Source: Paenibacillus sp. FSL W8-0426
GTDB taxonomy: Bacteria; Bacillota; Bacilli; Paenibacillales; Paenibacillaceae
NCBI RefSeq assembly: GCF_037969725.1
Contig: NZ_CP150203.1
Location: 2,868,001-2,932,000, forward strand
Direction: 5' to 3'
DNA length: 64,000 nt
Of the stretch, positions 43,830 to 51,528 are shown one piece after another (the stretch's first letter is position 1; every line of letters starts with the position of its first letter). Under the pieces are notes generated by a model. It was not told where the DNA came from, made no database searches, and saw nothing but the letters and a program-made list of their open reading frames with translations. The position numbers and the translations under genes were made by a program.

Positions 43830-44662
43830 ACCGGGTTAGCGTCCATTTTGCGGAGCGGACGGCATTGCGCAACGTGACGTGCACTTTGCGGGAAGGACGC
43901 TGGATCTCGATCGTCGGCCGCAGCGGCGCGGGTAAATCGACGTTTGCCCATGTATTGAAAGGACTCGTCATCCCCGATGAAGGAGAGTATCGCATCGATG
44001 AGCGGCAGATTTTCGGAGACGGCAAAGGAAGGGATGGCGTGATTCATGATGTGGGCATCGTTTTTCAGGTGCCTGAACATCAGTTGTTCGAAACTACCGT
44101 CGCCAGAGAGCTGGCTTTTGCGCCGCGAATGCAAGGATGGGGCTCACAGCGGATCGCGGAGGCCATCGACCGCGTTTTGCCGCAAGTCGGACTGTCTAAA
44201 GAACTGTTGGATCTTGCGCCATTCCAGCTAAGCGGCGGCCAGAGAAGGCGTGTGGCACTGGCTTCCGTGCTGCTGATGGACCCGGCACTGCTTATTCTCG
44301 ACGAACCGACGTCGGGACTGGATCCGGCAGCGCGTATGGAAGTGCTGCATATGCTGCGTGAATGGCAGCGGGCGGGGCAGCGCACGGTCGTATTTATTTC
44401 GCATCGGATGGAAGACGTTGCGGAGTATTCGGATGAGGTCATGGTATTTCATGACGGCCAAATGTTGGAGCATTGCGACGTACATACGTTGTTTTTGCAA
44501 AAAGGCGCTGTGATGGATCAGGCTGGCCTGCCGCTGCCGGAAGCCGTGCAGCTGCTGCATCTCGTCGAGGAGTTGTCCGGCCGGTCCGTAGATACGGGCA
44601 GCTGCAGGGAAACCGACATTCTGGAACAAGTGTCGGCGGTATGGCAAGCGAGGAGCCTGTGA
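43814..44662 (+). CDS. ECF transporter ATPase, EcfA2-type
   Basis: 282 residues. Walker A is GRSGAGKST, the Q loop VFQVPEHQLFETTV (QxPExQLF is typical of EcfA2), signature LSGGQRRRVALAS, Walker B LLILDEPTSGLDP and ISHRMEDV with the switch His. It is the partner of the upstream ATPase. The ATG at 43814 is preferred; an in-frame GTG at 43799 has AAGGAG directly before it at too short a spacing. Its stop overlaps the EcfT start codon (TGATG). Confidence 0.9.
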   Translation: MAYELNRVSVHFAERTALRNVTCTLREGRWISIVGRSGAGKSTFAHVLKGLVIPDEGEYRIDERQIFGDGKGRDGVIHDVGIVFQVPEHQLFETTVARELAFAPRMQGWGSQRIAEAIDRVLPQVGLSKELLDLAPFQLSGGQRRRVALASVLLMDPALLILDEPTSGLDPAARMEVLHMLREWQRAGQRTVVFISHRMEDVAEYSDEVMVFHDGQMLEHCDVHTLFLQKGAVMDQAGLPLPEAVQLLHLVEELSGRSVDTGSCRETDILEQVSAVWQARSL

Positions 44663-45456
44663 TGCAAAATAATATTCTGTTCGGACAGTTCATGGCCAAA
44701 GAATCGCTGTTGCACAGGCTTGATCCGCGCACGAAGCTGGTTAGTCTTATGATGATCATGTTCGGTTTGCTTAGGCTCGCGACATTATTGGGATTTGCTC
44801 TCGCTACCGTTTTGGTGCTGGTTTGCGTCCTCTTGTCGCGCATTCCGCTGTCGGTATATGTGAAGACGTTGAAGCCGGTCTGGTTTATATTAACATTTAC
44901 GCTTTTATATAATGCCTTCTTCACCCAAGGAGATCATGTCATCTGGTCCTGGTCGGTCATTACGTTAACCGTGGATGGCATCGAAGCGGGAATAACCGTT
45001 GTGTGGCGCATTGCGTTGATGATTATGCTGGCATCCGTCTTAACGTTAACGACCAAACCGCTATCCCTTGCCCAAGGCTTGGAAAAGCTGATGTCGCCGC
45101 TTTCGCGTTTGCGCGTGCCCGTGGAGCAGGTTTCGCTGATGATTACCATCGCGATTCGTTTTATCCCGACGATTCTGGAGGAGATGGACCGCATCTTGCT
45201 TGCCCAGAAGGCCAGGGGTTACGATATCGCCGCCATGCCCCTGCCGAGACGGTTGTTTGCTTATATTCCAGTCGTGGTCCCGCTGTTCATGACGACGATT
45301 CAACGGGCGGAACAACTCACGTTGGCCATTGAGGCCAGAGCTTATGGGGATGGCAGGGGGAGAAGTTCTTATCGGCAATTAAAGCTGGCCAAGGCCGATT
45401 ATTGGATCGGCGGAAGCGCAATGGCCATTGCGTTATGGATGATATGGGGAGGTTAG
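44662..45456 (+). CDS. ECF transporter transmembrane subunit EcfT
   Basis: 264 residues with five or six membrane helices. The N-terminus has the conserved FLHRLDPRTKL-type element (here SLLHRLDPRTKLVSLMMI). The two short Ala-Arg coupling motifs that contact the ATPases are seen in LAQKARGYDIAAM and AIEARAYGDG. It connects the ATPases to BioY. The ATG at 44662 overlaps the preceding stop and has AGGAG 6 bases upstream. With its two dedicated ATPases it makes this a self-contained biotin importer rather than one that borrows the shared EcfAA'T module of many Firmicutes. Confidence 0.9.
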   Translation: MQNNILFGQFMAKESLLHRLDPRTKLVSLMMIMFGLLRLATLLGFALATVLVLVCVLLSRIPLSVYVKTLKPVWFILTFTLLYNAFFTQGDHVIWSWSVITLTVDGIEAGITVVWRIALMIMLASVLTLTTKPLSLAQGLEKLMSPLSRLRVPVEQVSLMITIAIRFIPTILEEMDRILLAQKARGYDIAAMPLPRRLFAYIPVVVPLFMTTIQRAEQLTLAIEARAYGDGRGRSSYRQLKLAKADYWIGGSAMAIALWMIWGG

Positions 45457-45462
45457 CGACGG

Positions 45463-46280
45463 ATGGATTGGAATACGCGTATCACGGACATGCTTCGCAT
45501 CCGGTATCCGATCATTCAAGGCGGGCTTGCCTACTTGGGGTACTCCGAGCTTGCCGCGGCCGTATCAAACGCGGGCGGGTTGGGGCAAATTACAGCCATG
45601 AGCCTGCCGGATGCCGAGACGCTTCGCCGCGAAATTCGCCGGGCGCGGACGTTGACGGAACCCTTGTGCTGGTGTCCTCCCGCAGACAAGCGCAAAAGGC
45701 GGAACAGCTCGGCGCATCGGCGGTCATGGCGGTTGGTCACGAAGGCGGCGGCCATCTTGGGCGCGACGGCGTGGGAACGATGGTCTTGGTTCCCAGCATC
45801 GCGGATACGATACGGATTCCCGTCATTGCCGCAGGCGGAATCGGTGATGGGCGCGGCTGGATGGCTGCGCTGGCTCTTGGTGCCGAAGGGATCGTCATGG
45901 GCACGAGGTTTGTGGCGACGAAGGAATGCGCGGCTGCATCGGCCTCTTACAAGCAGGCTTTAGTGAACCGTTCGGAGGCGGACACGACCGTGATCAAAGC
46001 ATCCATCGGTCAGCCGGGAAGGGTGCTGCGAAACGCTGCCGCCGAGAGAATCCTTGCCGCAGAACAGAGAGGGGACGGCATCGAGCAGCTTATGCCGCTC
46101 ATTAGCGGTGACGTTAACAGGCGCTGGATTCATGACGGATCGGAAGGAGAGGGCTTCGGCTGGTCCGGCCAAGTGGCAGGTCTCATTCAGGATGTGCCTT
46201 CCGTATCCGAACTGATGGAGCGTATGGTTCACGAAGCGGAGTGCATTCGGAATAAGTGGGGCGGTAGGCGCGAACATTGA
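45463..46280 (+). pseudogene. Nitronate monooxygenase / FabK-like flavoprotein, internally deleted and frameshifted
   Basis: The ATG at 45463 (GGAGG ahead, 6 bases after ecfT) begins a clear FMN-dependent NPD-family protein: YPIIQGGLAYLGYSELAAAV, SNAGGLGQITAMSLPD. At about 45650-45660 the homology jumps to another frame, which reads GTLVLVSSRRQAQKAEQLGA, AVGHEGGGHLGRD, IPVIAAGGIGDGRGWMAALA, GAEGIVMGTRFVATKE and, at the end, PLISGDVNRRW and EGFGWSGQVAGLI. The total is about 50 residues shorter than a ~320-residue family member, and the missing part lies at the junction (roughly residues 67-115). So it is a deletion of about 150 bases that also changed the frame. The original frame runs on to a stop at 45963. 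Confidence 0.75.
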
Positions 46281-46363
46281 CATTCAAGGACATCCATTAT
46301 ACTGTATGGGAGCCAGCTTTCTTTTCTCTATGAAGGTGAATATTGATTTTTGGAGGCATAACC

Positions 46364-46672
46364 ATGAACCAGCGTTTTCGGATCACGCGCACGATGCAGG
46401 AAAACCATAATGACCCGGCGATTTCGCTTGAAGAATGCAAAGGATATTTTGAATCCAAAGCCGATTTTGCCTATTCTTCGACTCTTGTCGTCAAAGGGCC
46501 TGAAAGCACGATGACCATTGAAGGGGACTTCTTCATGTGGAACCTAGGGGAGGCGGAAATTCCATTCCGTCTTTATGATGGAGACCTGTATGTTGCGGTC
46601 AGCAGCGAAGCCGTCGTTCCCAAAATGATCGAAATTGCAACCGATTTGCAAGCAGACATCGTTGAAGGATAA
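46364..46672 (+). CDS. Conserved-looking small cytoplasmic protein of unknown function
   Basis: 102 residues, mixed alpha/beta, no signal peptide or membrane helix. I do not recognise a family. It has a helix ISLEECKGYFESKADF, a strand STLVVKGPESTMTIEGDFFM, then WNLGEAEIPFRLYDGDLYVA and a helix VPKMIEIATDLQADIVEG, a layout like a compact beta-sheet domain. The ATG at 46364 follows GGAGG and is preferred to an upstream in-frame ATG at 46343. The strong RBS and terminator support a real gene. It stands alone after the broken flavoprotein gene. Confidence 0.7.
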   Translation: MNQRFRITRTMQENHNDPAISLEECKGYFESKADFAYSSTLVVKGPESTMTIEGDFFMWNLGEAEIPFRLYDGDLYVAVSSEAVVPKMIEIATDLQADIVEG

Positions 46673-46688
46673 GTACGTATAACGTAGG

Positions 46689-46715
46689 AAGTCGCCAGAT
46701 GTGGCGGCTTTTTTT
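46689..46715 (+). terminator. Terminator after the 102-residue protein gene
   Basis: AAGTCGCC / GGCGGCTT (46689-46696 and 46703-46710, one G-T pair) followed by TTTTT. Confidence 0.85.
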
Positions 46716-46811
46716 GTTGTTTTTTTCGAGTTCGCTTCTGAACGAGTTGTGGAATACGTCGCTCTTGAAATTAGCAAACCGTGGTCATTTATGGGCACCG
46801 TTCCAGAAATG

Positions 46812-46843
46812 GGTCGGCCGGTAATTACCGGTTGGCCTTTTTT
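46812..46843 (+). terminator. Second hairpin with T-run
   Basis: GGCC (46816-46819), GGTAATTACC palindrome and GGTTGGCC form a nested stem, followed by TTTTTT. It lies ~140 bases after the previous gene; no gene between. Confidence 0.55.
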
Positions 46844-46893
46844 GCGTGGTGAGACGAGGAGGGGGACGTGAGAGCGTCTTTCATCAAATATTA

Positions 46894-46946
46894 GTTGACA
46901 ACGTCCACAAAACGATCTACATTATTTGTTGACATAGTCCACAAAA
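46894..46946. promoter_or_regulatory. Twin direct-repeat operators of the MarR-aldolase operon
   Basis: GTTGACAACGTCCACAAAA (46894-46912) and GTTGACATAGTCCACAAAA (46928-46946) differ at two positions and start 34 bases apart. Each is an imperfect dyad (GTTGAC/GTCCAC-type) and includes a TTGACA-like word. They lie just upstream of the marR RBS, fitting autoregulation. Confidence 0.7.
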
Positions 46947-46959
46947 AAGGGGATTGACG

Positions 46960-47418
46960 ATGTATCCGACTGATCCGATCGTTGCGGATATCCGCAAATT
47001 CAACCGTTTCTATACAAGCATTCTTGGGCTGCTGGACAAACATATATTGACTTCCAAGTACTCTTTTACTGAAGCGCGAGTCATTCTGGAGATCGGTTTT
47101 ATGGGACAAAGCATTGCGAACAGTCTGGTCGAGAAGCTGGATATTGATCGCAGCTATATGAGCAGAATTATTGCCAAACTGGGCAAGGAAGGACTCATCA
47201 GGAAAGAAAATTCGGAGTCGGACAGCAGAACAAGCCTGATTTCGTTGACAGATAAGGGTCTTGAGGTGTTTTCCCAATTGGATCAAAAATCGGATGAGCA
47301 AATCCACCGTTTATTCAAAAACTTGTCGGAAAAGGATATTCGAGAGATCCATGCGTCCATGGTGTTGATTCAACAAAAATTAGAAACTTCGGAAGGTGCA
47401 GGCAATGATACGTTTTGA
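46960..47418 (+). CDS. MarR-family transcriptional regulator
   Basis: 152 residues. Helix-turn-helix and wing: RVILEIGFMGQSIANSLVEK, LDIDRSYMSRIIAKLGKEGL and IRKENSESDSRTSLISLTDK, the last being the D-x-R wing of MarR. The ATG at 46960 follows AAGGGG with 7-base spacing. Its end overlaps the aldolase gene by 14 bases, so the two are translationally coupled. Two near-identical operators lie upstream, implying autorepression and control of the threonine aldolase in response to an unknown small molecule. Confidence 0.88.
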   Translation: MYPTDPIVADIRKFNRFYTSILGLLDKHILTSKYSFTEARVILEIGFMGQSIANSLVEKLDIDRSYMSRIIAKLGKEGLIRKENSESDSRTSLISLTDKGLEVFSQLDQKSDEQIHRLFKNLSEKDIREIHASMVLIQQKLETSEGAGNDTF

Positions 47419-48475
47419 CAATGATTATGCGGAGGGTGCGCATGGGCGGATTCTGGAGCGCATCGTTCAAACCAATGAAGAGCAGACTCCGGGATACAGC
47501 ACGGATATCTATTGCGAAAGGGCAAGAGGCCTGATCCGAAAAGCATGTCATGCAGAGCAGGCAGACGTGCACTTTTTGGTTGGCGGAACGCAGACGAACA
47601 CGACGGTGATTTCTTCGATATTGCGCCCCCATCAAGGGGCAGTGGCCGCTGTGTCCGGGCATATCGCAACATTGGAAACCGGGGCAATCGAGGCGACAGG
47701 CCATAAGGTGCTTACCCTTCCCAGCGACGATGGAAAACTGAGAGCCGAGCAAATCCGGGAATTACATATGACCCACTGGAACAGCGGCAACCGGGAGCAC
47801 ATGGTTCAACCTGGTTTGGTTTATATATCGCACCCGACCGAGTATGGCACAACGTACAGCCTGAGCGAATTGGAAGCACTGAGCCGTGCGTGCAGGGAAT
47901 GCGGACTTCCCCTCTTTATGGATGGTGCCAGATTGGGGTATGGACTGGTTTCCGAAGGCAGTGATCTTGAGTTGGCGGATATTGCCCGACTGTGTGACGT
48001 CTTTTATATCGGAGGAACGAAACTAGGGGCGTTGTTCGGGGAAGCTGTCGTGATCGTCAACGATGGCCTCAAGCAGGGATTCAGATATCAGATCAAGCAG
48101 CGTGGAGGACTGCTGGCCAAAGGCAGACTGCTTGGCATTCAGTTCGAAACGATGTTTGAGGACGGGCTCTATTATGACGTATCCCGCCATGCGGTACGGA
48201 TGGCAACGGACATTCGAAACGCATTTGTGTTGAACGGATTCGGGATGCGCTATAACTCCGGAACGAATCAACTATTTCCGATTTTGCCGAACGACGTATT
48301 TGAAACGTTAAGCCAAACCTATTCTTTCTCCGTCTGGGAAAAACTTGGCGACACGCACACGGTCGTCCGGATCTGTACAAGCTGGGCAACCAAAAAGGAA
48401 CATGTGGACATGCTGACCGATGACATTCACAGAATACAGCTTGCATCCGCCCATCTTAGCTATACATCAGCGTGA
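47405..48475 (+). CDS. Threonine aldolase / beta-eliminating lyase (PLP enzyme)
   Basis: 356 residues of the low-specificity L-threonine aldolase type. FDNDYAEGAHGRILERIVQT is the N-terminal arm; VHFLVGGTQTNTTVIS binds the phosphate; LFMDGARLGYGLV carries the PLP Asp and Arg; the Schiff-base Lys is Lys206 in IGGTKLGALFGE. The enzyme splits threonine or allo-threonine to glycine and acetaldehyde. The ATG at 47405 lies inside the end of marR, with GGAAGGTG upstream. A terminator follows at 48535. Confidence 0.88.
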   Translation: MIRFDNDYAEGAHGRILERIVQTNEEQTPGYSTDIYCERARGLIRKACHAEQADVHFLVGGTQTNTTVISSILRPHQGAVAAVSGHIATLETGAIEATGHKVLTLPSDDGKLRAEQIRELHMTHWNSGNREHMVQPGLVYISHPTEYGTTYSLSELEALSRACRECGLPLFMDGARLGYGLVSEGSDLELADIARLCDVFYIGGTKLGALFGEAVVIVNDGLKQGFRYQIKQRGGLLAKGRLLGIQFETMFEDGLYYDVSRHAVRMATDIRNAFVLNGFGMRYNSGTNQLFPILPNDVFETLSQTYSFSVWEKLGDTHTVVRICTSWATKKEHVDMLTDDIHRIQLASAHLSYTSA

Positions 48476-48534
48476 GATTGCAGCTGTGAGTGAGTTGCGA
48501 ATAGTTTGCTTCAGACTATATATGATTCTGCAAG

Positions 48535-48556
48535 AGCCGCCTTTGGGCGGCTTTTA
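48535..48556 (+). terminator. Terminator of marR-aldolase operon
   Basis: AGCCGCC (48535-48541) pairs with GGCGGCT (48546-48552) around TTTG, followed by TTT. Confidence 0.82.
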
Positions 48557-48717
48557 TCGTATTTATGGGAATGAAAAGCAGGTATACTCCATTTAATTCA
48601 TACTAATTTGGTCAGAATGATTGATATTATAGAGGTTTACCGTTATACTTCATGTAATACGTTAATCATCAGTGAGTAACAATAAAAAAGAAAACCTACA
48701 TACAAGGGGGGAAACAT

Positions 48718-49470
48718 GTGGCTCCAGAGTTATACGAATTGGAATTGGAGTACGAGCTCTTGAAACAACTTCGGGATGCGATTGCTCCTGTCGGTGCAAG
48801 CACGCTCGTGCATACGTTGGGAAAAAGATACGGCCTGAGCCAGGCTACCATCGGAAGACGGCTTATGGAAATGGATGTCGAGGGGTACACGGTGCTTGAA
48901 GGGCGAAAAGGCCGTGTATTGACCGAAGCGGGCCTGGAACGACTGAAGACGACGGAACGGGAATTGCAGCAGAAAAACGTGAACTCGCGCCTGATTCAGA
49001 CGCTGAACCATTCGGGCGAAAAAGCGCTGCTCGACATTCTCGTCGCCCGAAGGGCGCTGGAACGGGAGATTGCTTCGCTGGCTGCGGAACGTGCCACGAA
49101 AGAGTACATCCATCTGCTCGAACAATCCATCGAGGCACAGAACCGGCAATTGGCGCAGAACGTTATTCCTTATGAGGAAGATCGGGAATTCCACCGGCTG
49201 CTGGCTTATGCGGCCCAGAACCAGTTCTTGCTCCATGCCGTCGAATTGGTATGGGACACGAGCAGGGACTTTCTGGAGACCGCGTATATCCGGCGTACGG
49301 TCGGGAGCGAATTAGTGGTCGATCACCGTCAGATTCTGGATGCCATTATATCGCGTTCTCCGGAAGATGCCGAAGCCGCGATGGTCAATCACATCAACCA
49401 GATGATTGAGGACGTCAAACGTTATTTTTCCATGAAAAACCAGTCGCTTAGCATCGAGAAAGCGCGTTGA
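48718..49470 (+). CDS. FCD-domain transcriptional regulator with atypical winged helix
   Basis: 250 residues. The C-terminal ~150 residues are an FCD domain with the metal-binding type residues in DREFHRLLAYAAQN, VVDHRQILDAI and MVNHINQM. The N-terminal helix-turn-helix (GKRYGLSQATIGRRLMEMDV then VLEGRKGRVLTEAGLERL) looks like a reader of the SQATIGRRL type seen in NrpR-like proteins rather than a standard GntR domain. A GTG start at 48718 follows AGGGGGG. It precedes hyuA by 15 bases in the same direction and is probably the operon's own regulator, sensing a carboxylated metabolite. Confidence 0.82.
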   Translation: MAPELYELELEYELLKQLRDAIAPVGASTLVHTLGKRYGLSQATIGRRLMEMDVEGYTVLEGRKGRVLTEAGLERLKTTERELQQKNVNSRLIQTLNHSGEKALLDILVARRALEREIASLAAERATKEYIHLLEQSIEAQNRQLAQNVIPYEEDREFHRLLAYAAQNQFLLHAVELVWDTSRDFLETAYIRRTVGSELVVDHRQILDAIISRSPEDAEAAMVNHINQMIEDVKRYFSMKNQSLSIEKAR

Positions 49471-49485
49471 AAAGGAGATGAACTT

Positions 49486-51528
49486 GTGACCACAAACTAT
49501 CGCTTGGGTATCGACATCGGGGGCACGTTCACGGACGCGCTGGTGACGGATCGGCAAGGCAGGATGATCGCTGCGCTGAAGACGCCATCCATCGCCGAAG
49601 CGCCTGAACGGGCCATCTTTAACGCATTGGATCAGCTTCAGGCACAAGGCGTGAACATTGGCGATATCGACCTGTTCGTCCACGGCACGACGCTTGGCGT
49701 CAACACATTGATCGAACGCAACGGAGCGGTTACAGGGCTGCTTGTTACAAAGGGTTTCCGCGACATTCTTGAAATCCGGAGACTTCGCTTGGAGGATACG
49801 ACGAACCTGTACGGCGATAAGACGGAGGCGCTTGTACCGAGATATCTCGTCAAAGAAATCGACGAACGGGCGCTTGCAAGCGGGGACGTGCTGCAGCCGC
49901 TAAACAGTGATCAGCTTGTTCAAGCAGTTGACGAACTGGTGGAGGAAGGCATTACGGCGCTGGCGATCAGCTTTATGCACTCTTACGCCAACCCTGCTCA
50001 TGAGAAGGAAGCGGAAGAAATCATCCGGGAACGTCATCCGCAATTGTTCATTTGCCGAAGCAGCGCCATTTGGCCGCAGCAGCGCGAATTCGAGCGTACG
50101 CTGGCCACCGCCATGAATGCATATGTGGGAGAACGCATGGGCTCTTACTTTGTACGGCTTCAGGAGGGTATTCATGAATATGGGTTAAAAGCAAACCTGC
50201 TCTCCACGATGTCCAATGGCGGCATCATGACAGCGGCAAGTGCGGCTAGCGAGCCTGTTCGCACCTTGCTTTCGGGACCTGCCTCAGGCGTCATTGCAGC
50301 GACGCATATTGCCCGGAAGGCAGGCATCGATCAAGTCATTACGTTCGACATGGGTGGCACAAGTGTGGATGTGGCTTTGATCGACAAAGAGCCGGCGTAT
50401 TCCACCGAGAACAAAGTCGGTGATTTTCCGGTCATCTTGCCTGCCGTGGACGTTACGGCCATCGGGGCTGGAGGCGGATCGGTTGCATGGCTGGACACGG
50501 TCGGCGTCCTTAAGGTTGGCCCACGCAGCGCCGGGGCTTATCCAGGTCCTGCGTGTTACGGCCGGGGCGGTGAGGAGCCCACAACGACAGACGCATACTT
50601 GCAGCTCGGCATCCTGCAGGCGGATCGTTTTCTCGGCGGCCAGATGCATCTCTATCCTGAGCTTGCGGAACGTGCACTGAACGCTGTGGGCCATAGGCTG
50701 GGCCTTGATGCAACGCAAACGGCACAGGCGATTCTCGATGTCGCCACAGCCAACATGTATGCCCAATTTTCGCCGCTCATGGCTCGCAAGGGCATTGATC
50801 CGCGCGATTTCACACTGCTGGCTTATGGGGGAGCCGGCCCCATGCATGCATTTCTGATGGCGCGGGAAGTCGGCATCCGCCGAGTGCTTGTTCCGCCTGC
50901 TCCTGGAACGTTATGTGCGATGGGCTGCACGGTGGCCAATCTCCGAAACGACTTTGTCTTTTCGCTTCACAAGAGCAGCCAAGCTTTAGCAGGCGGAGAG
51001 TTGGCTTCCTTTTATGCGGATCTGGAACGGCAGGGACGAAGCTGGGTAGAGGTAGAGGCACGGGGCGGCGTGGAACTGGAGAGCGTCTACTGTCTCTATA
51101 GCGCCGATATGCGATATGAAGGGCAGGCCTTTGATTTGGAAATTGCATTGACGCAGGAAGAAATTGACCATCCCGAAAAGGCAAAATCAAAGTTCCATAC
51201 ATTCTATCAAAATGTGTTCGGAATCAGCCAGCCGGAATCGGAAGTGATGTTCATCAGCCTGCGGGCGACGATTGTCGGCATCGTGCCGAGCCATGGGAGC
51301 GTGGATTCGTTTGCCCAGGTCAACCACGCAAGTGGAGCAGAGGAACGAAACATAACGTTCGATCATGCGCCGAGAATTGCGAAAGTGTTGACAAGGGAAC
51401 AGATTCCGCTGGATGCGGGCATCCCGGGTCCGGTTATCGTGGAGGAGTATGATACGACGATTTTTGTACCTCCAGGTTTTAACGTACGCAGGGACGCGCA
51501 TGGCAATCTGATCGGGGAGGCGACGTAA
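49486..51528 (+). CDS. Hydantoinase/oxoprolinase subunit A (HyuA-type)
   Basis: 680 residues. The ATPase-fold signatures are LGIDIGGTFTDALVTD at the N-terminus, VHGTTLGVNTLIERNGAVTG and VITFDMGGTSVDVALIDKEP. The family (N-methylhydantoinase A, 5-oxoprolinase, acetone carboxylase beta) opens a cyclic amide or activates a ketone with ATP. A GTG start follows AAAGGAG. Its stop (TAATG) overlaps the start codon of hyuB. Substrate specificity between hydantoins and 5-oxoproline cannot be read from motifs. Confidence 0.92.
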   Translation: MTTNYRLGIDIGGTFTDALVTDRQGRMIAALKTPSIAEAPERAIFNALDQLQAQGVNIGDIDLFVHGTTLGVNTLIERNGAVTGLLVTKGFRDILEIRRLRLEDTTNLYGDKTEALVPRYLVKEIDERALASGDVLQPLNSDQLVQAVDELVEEGITALAISFMHSYANPAHEKEAEEIIRERHPQLFICRSSAIWPQQREFERTLATAMNAYVGERMGSYFVRLQEGIHEYGLKANLLSTMSNGGIMTAASAASEPVRTLLSGPASGVIAATHIARKAGIDQVITFDMGGTSVDVALIDKEPAYSTENKVGDFPVILPAVDVTAIGAGGGSVAWLDTVGVLKVGPRSAGAYPGPACYGRGGEEPTTTDAYLQLGILQADRFLGGQMHLYPELAERALNAVGHRLGLDATQTAQAILDVATANMYAQFSPLMARKGIDPRDFTLLAYGGAGPMHAFLMAREVGIRRVLVPPAPGTLCAMGCTVANLRNDFVFSLHKSSQALAGGELASFYADLERQGRSWVEVEARGGVELESVYCLYSADMRYEGQAFDLEIALTQEEIDHPEKAKSKFHTFYQNVFGISQPESEVMFISLRATIVGIVPSHGSVDSFAQVNHASGAEERNITFDHAPRIAKVLTREQIPLDAGIPGPVIVEEYDTTIFVPPGFNVRRDAHGNLIGEAT

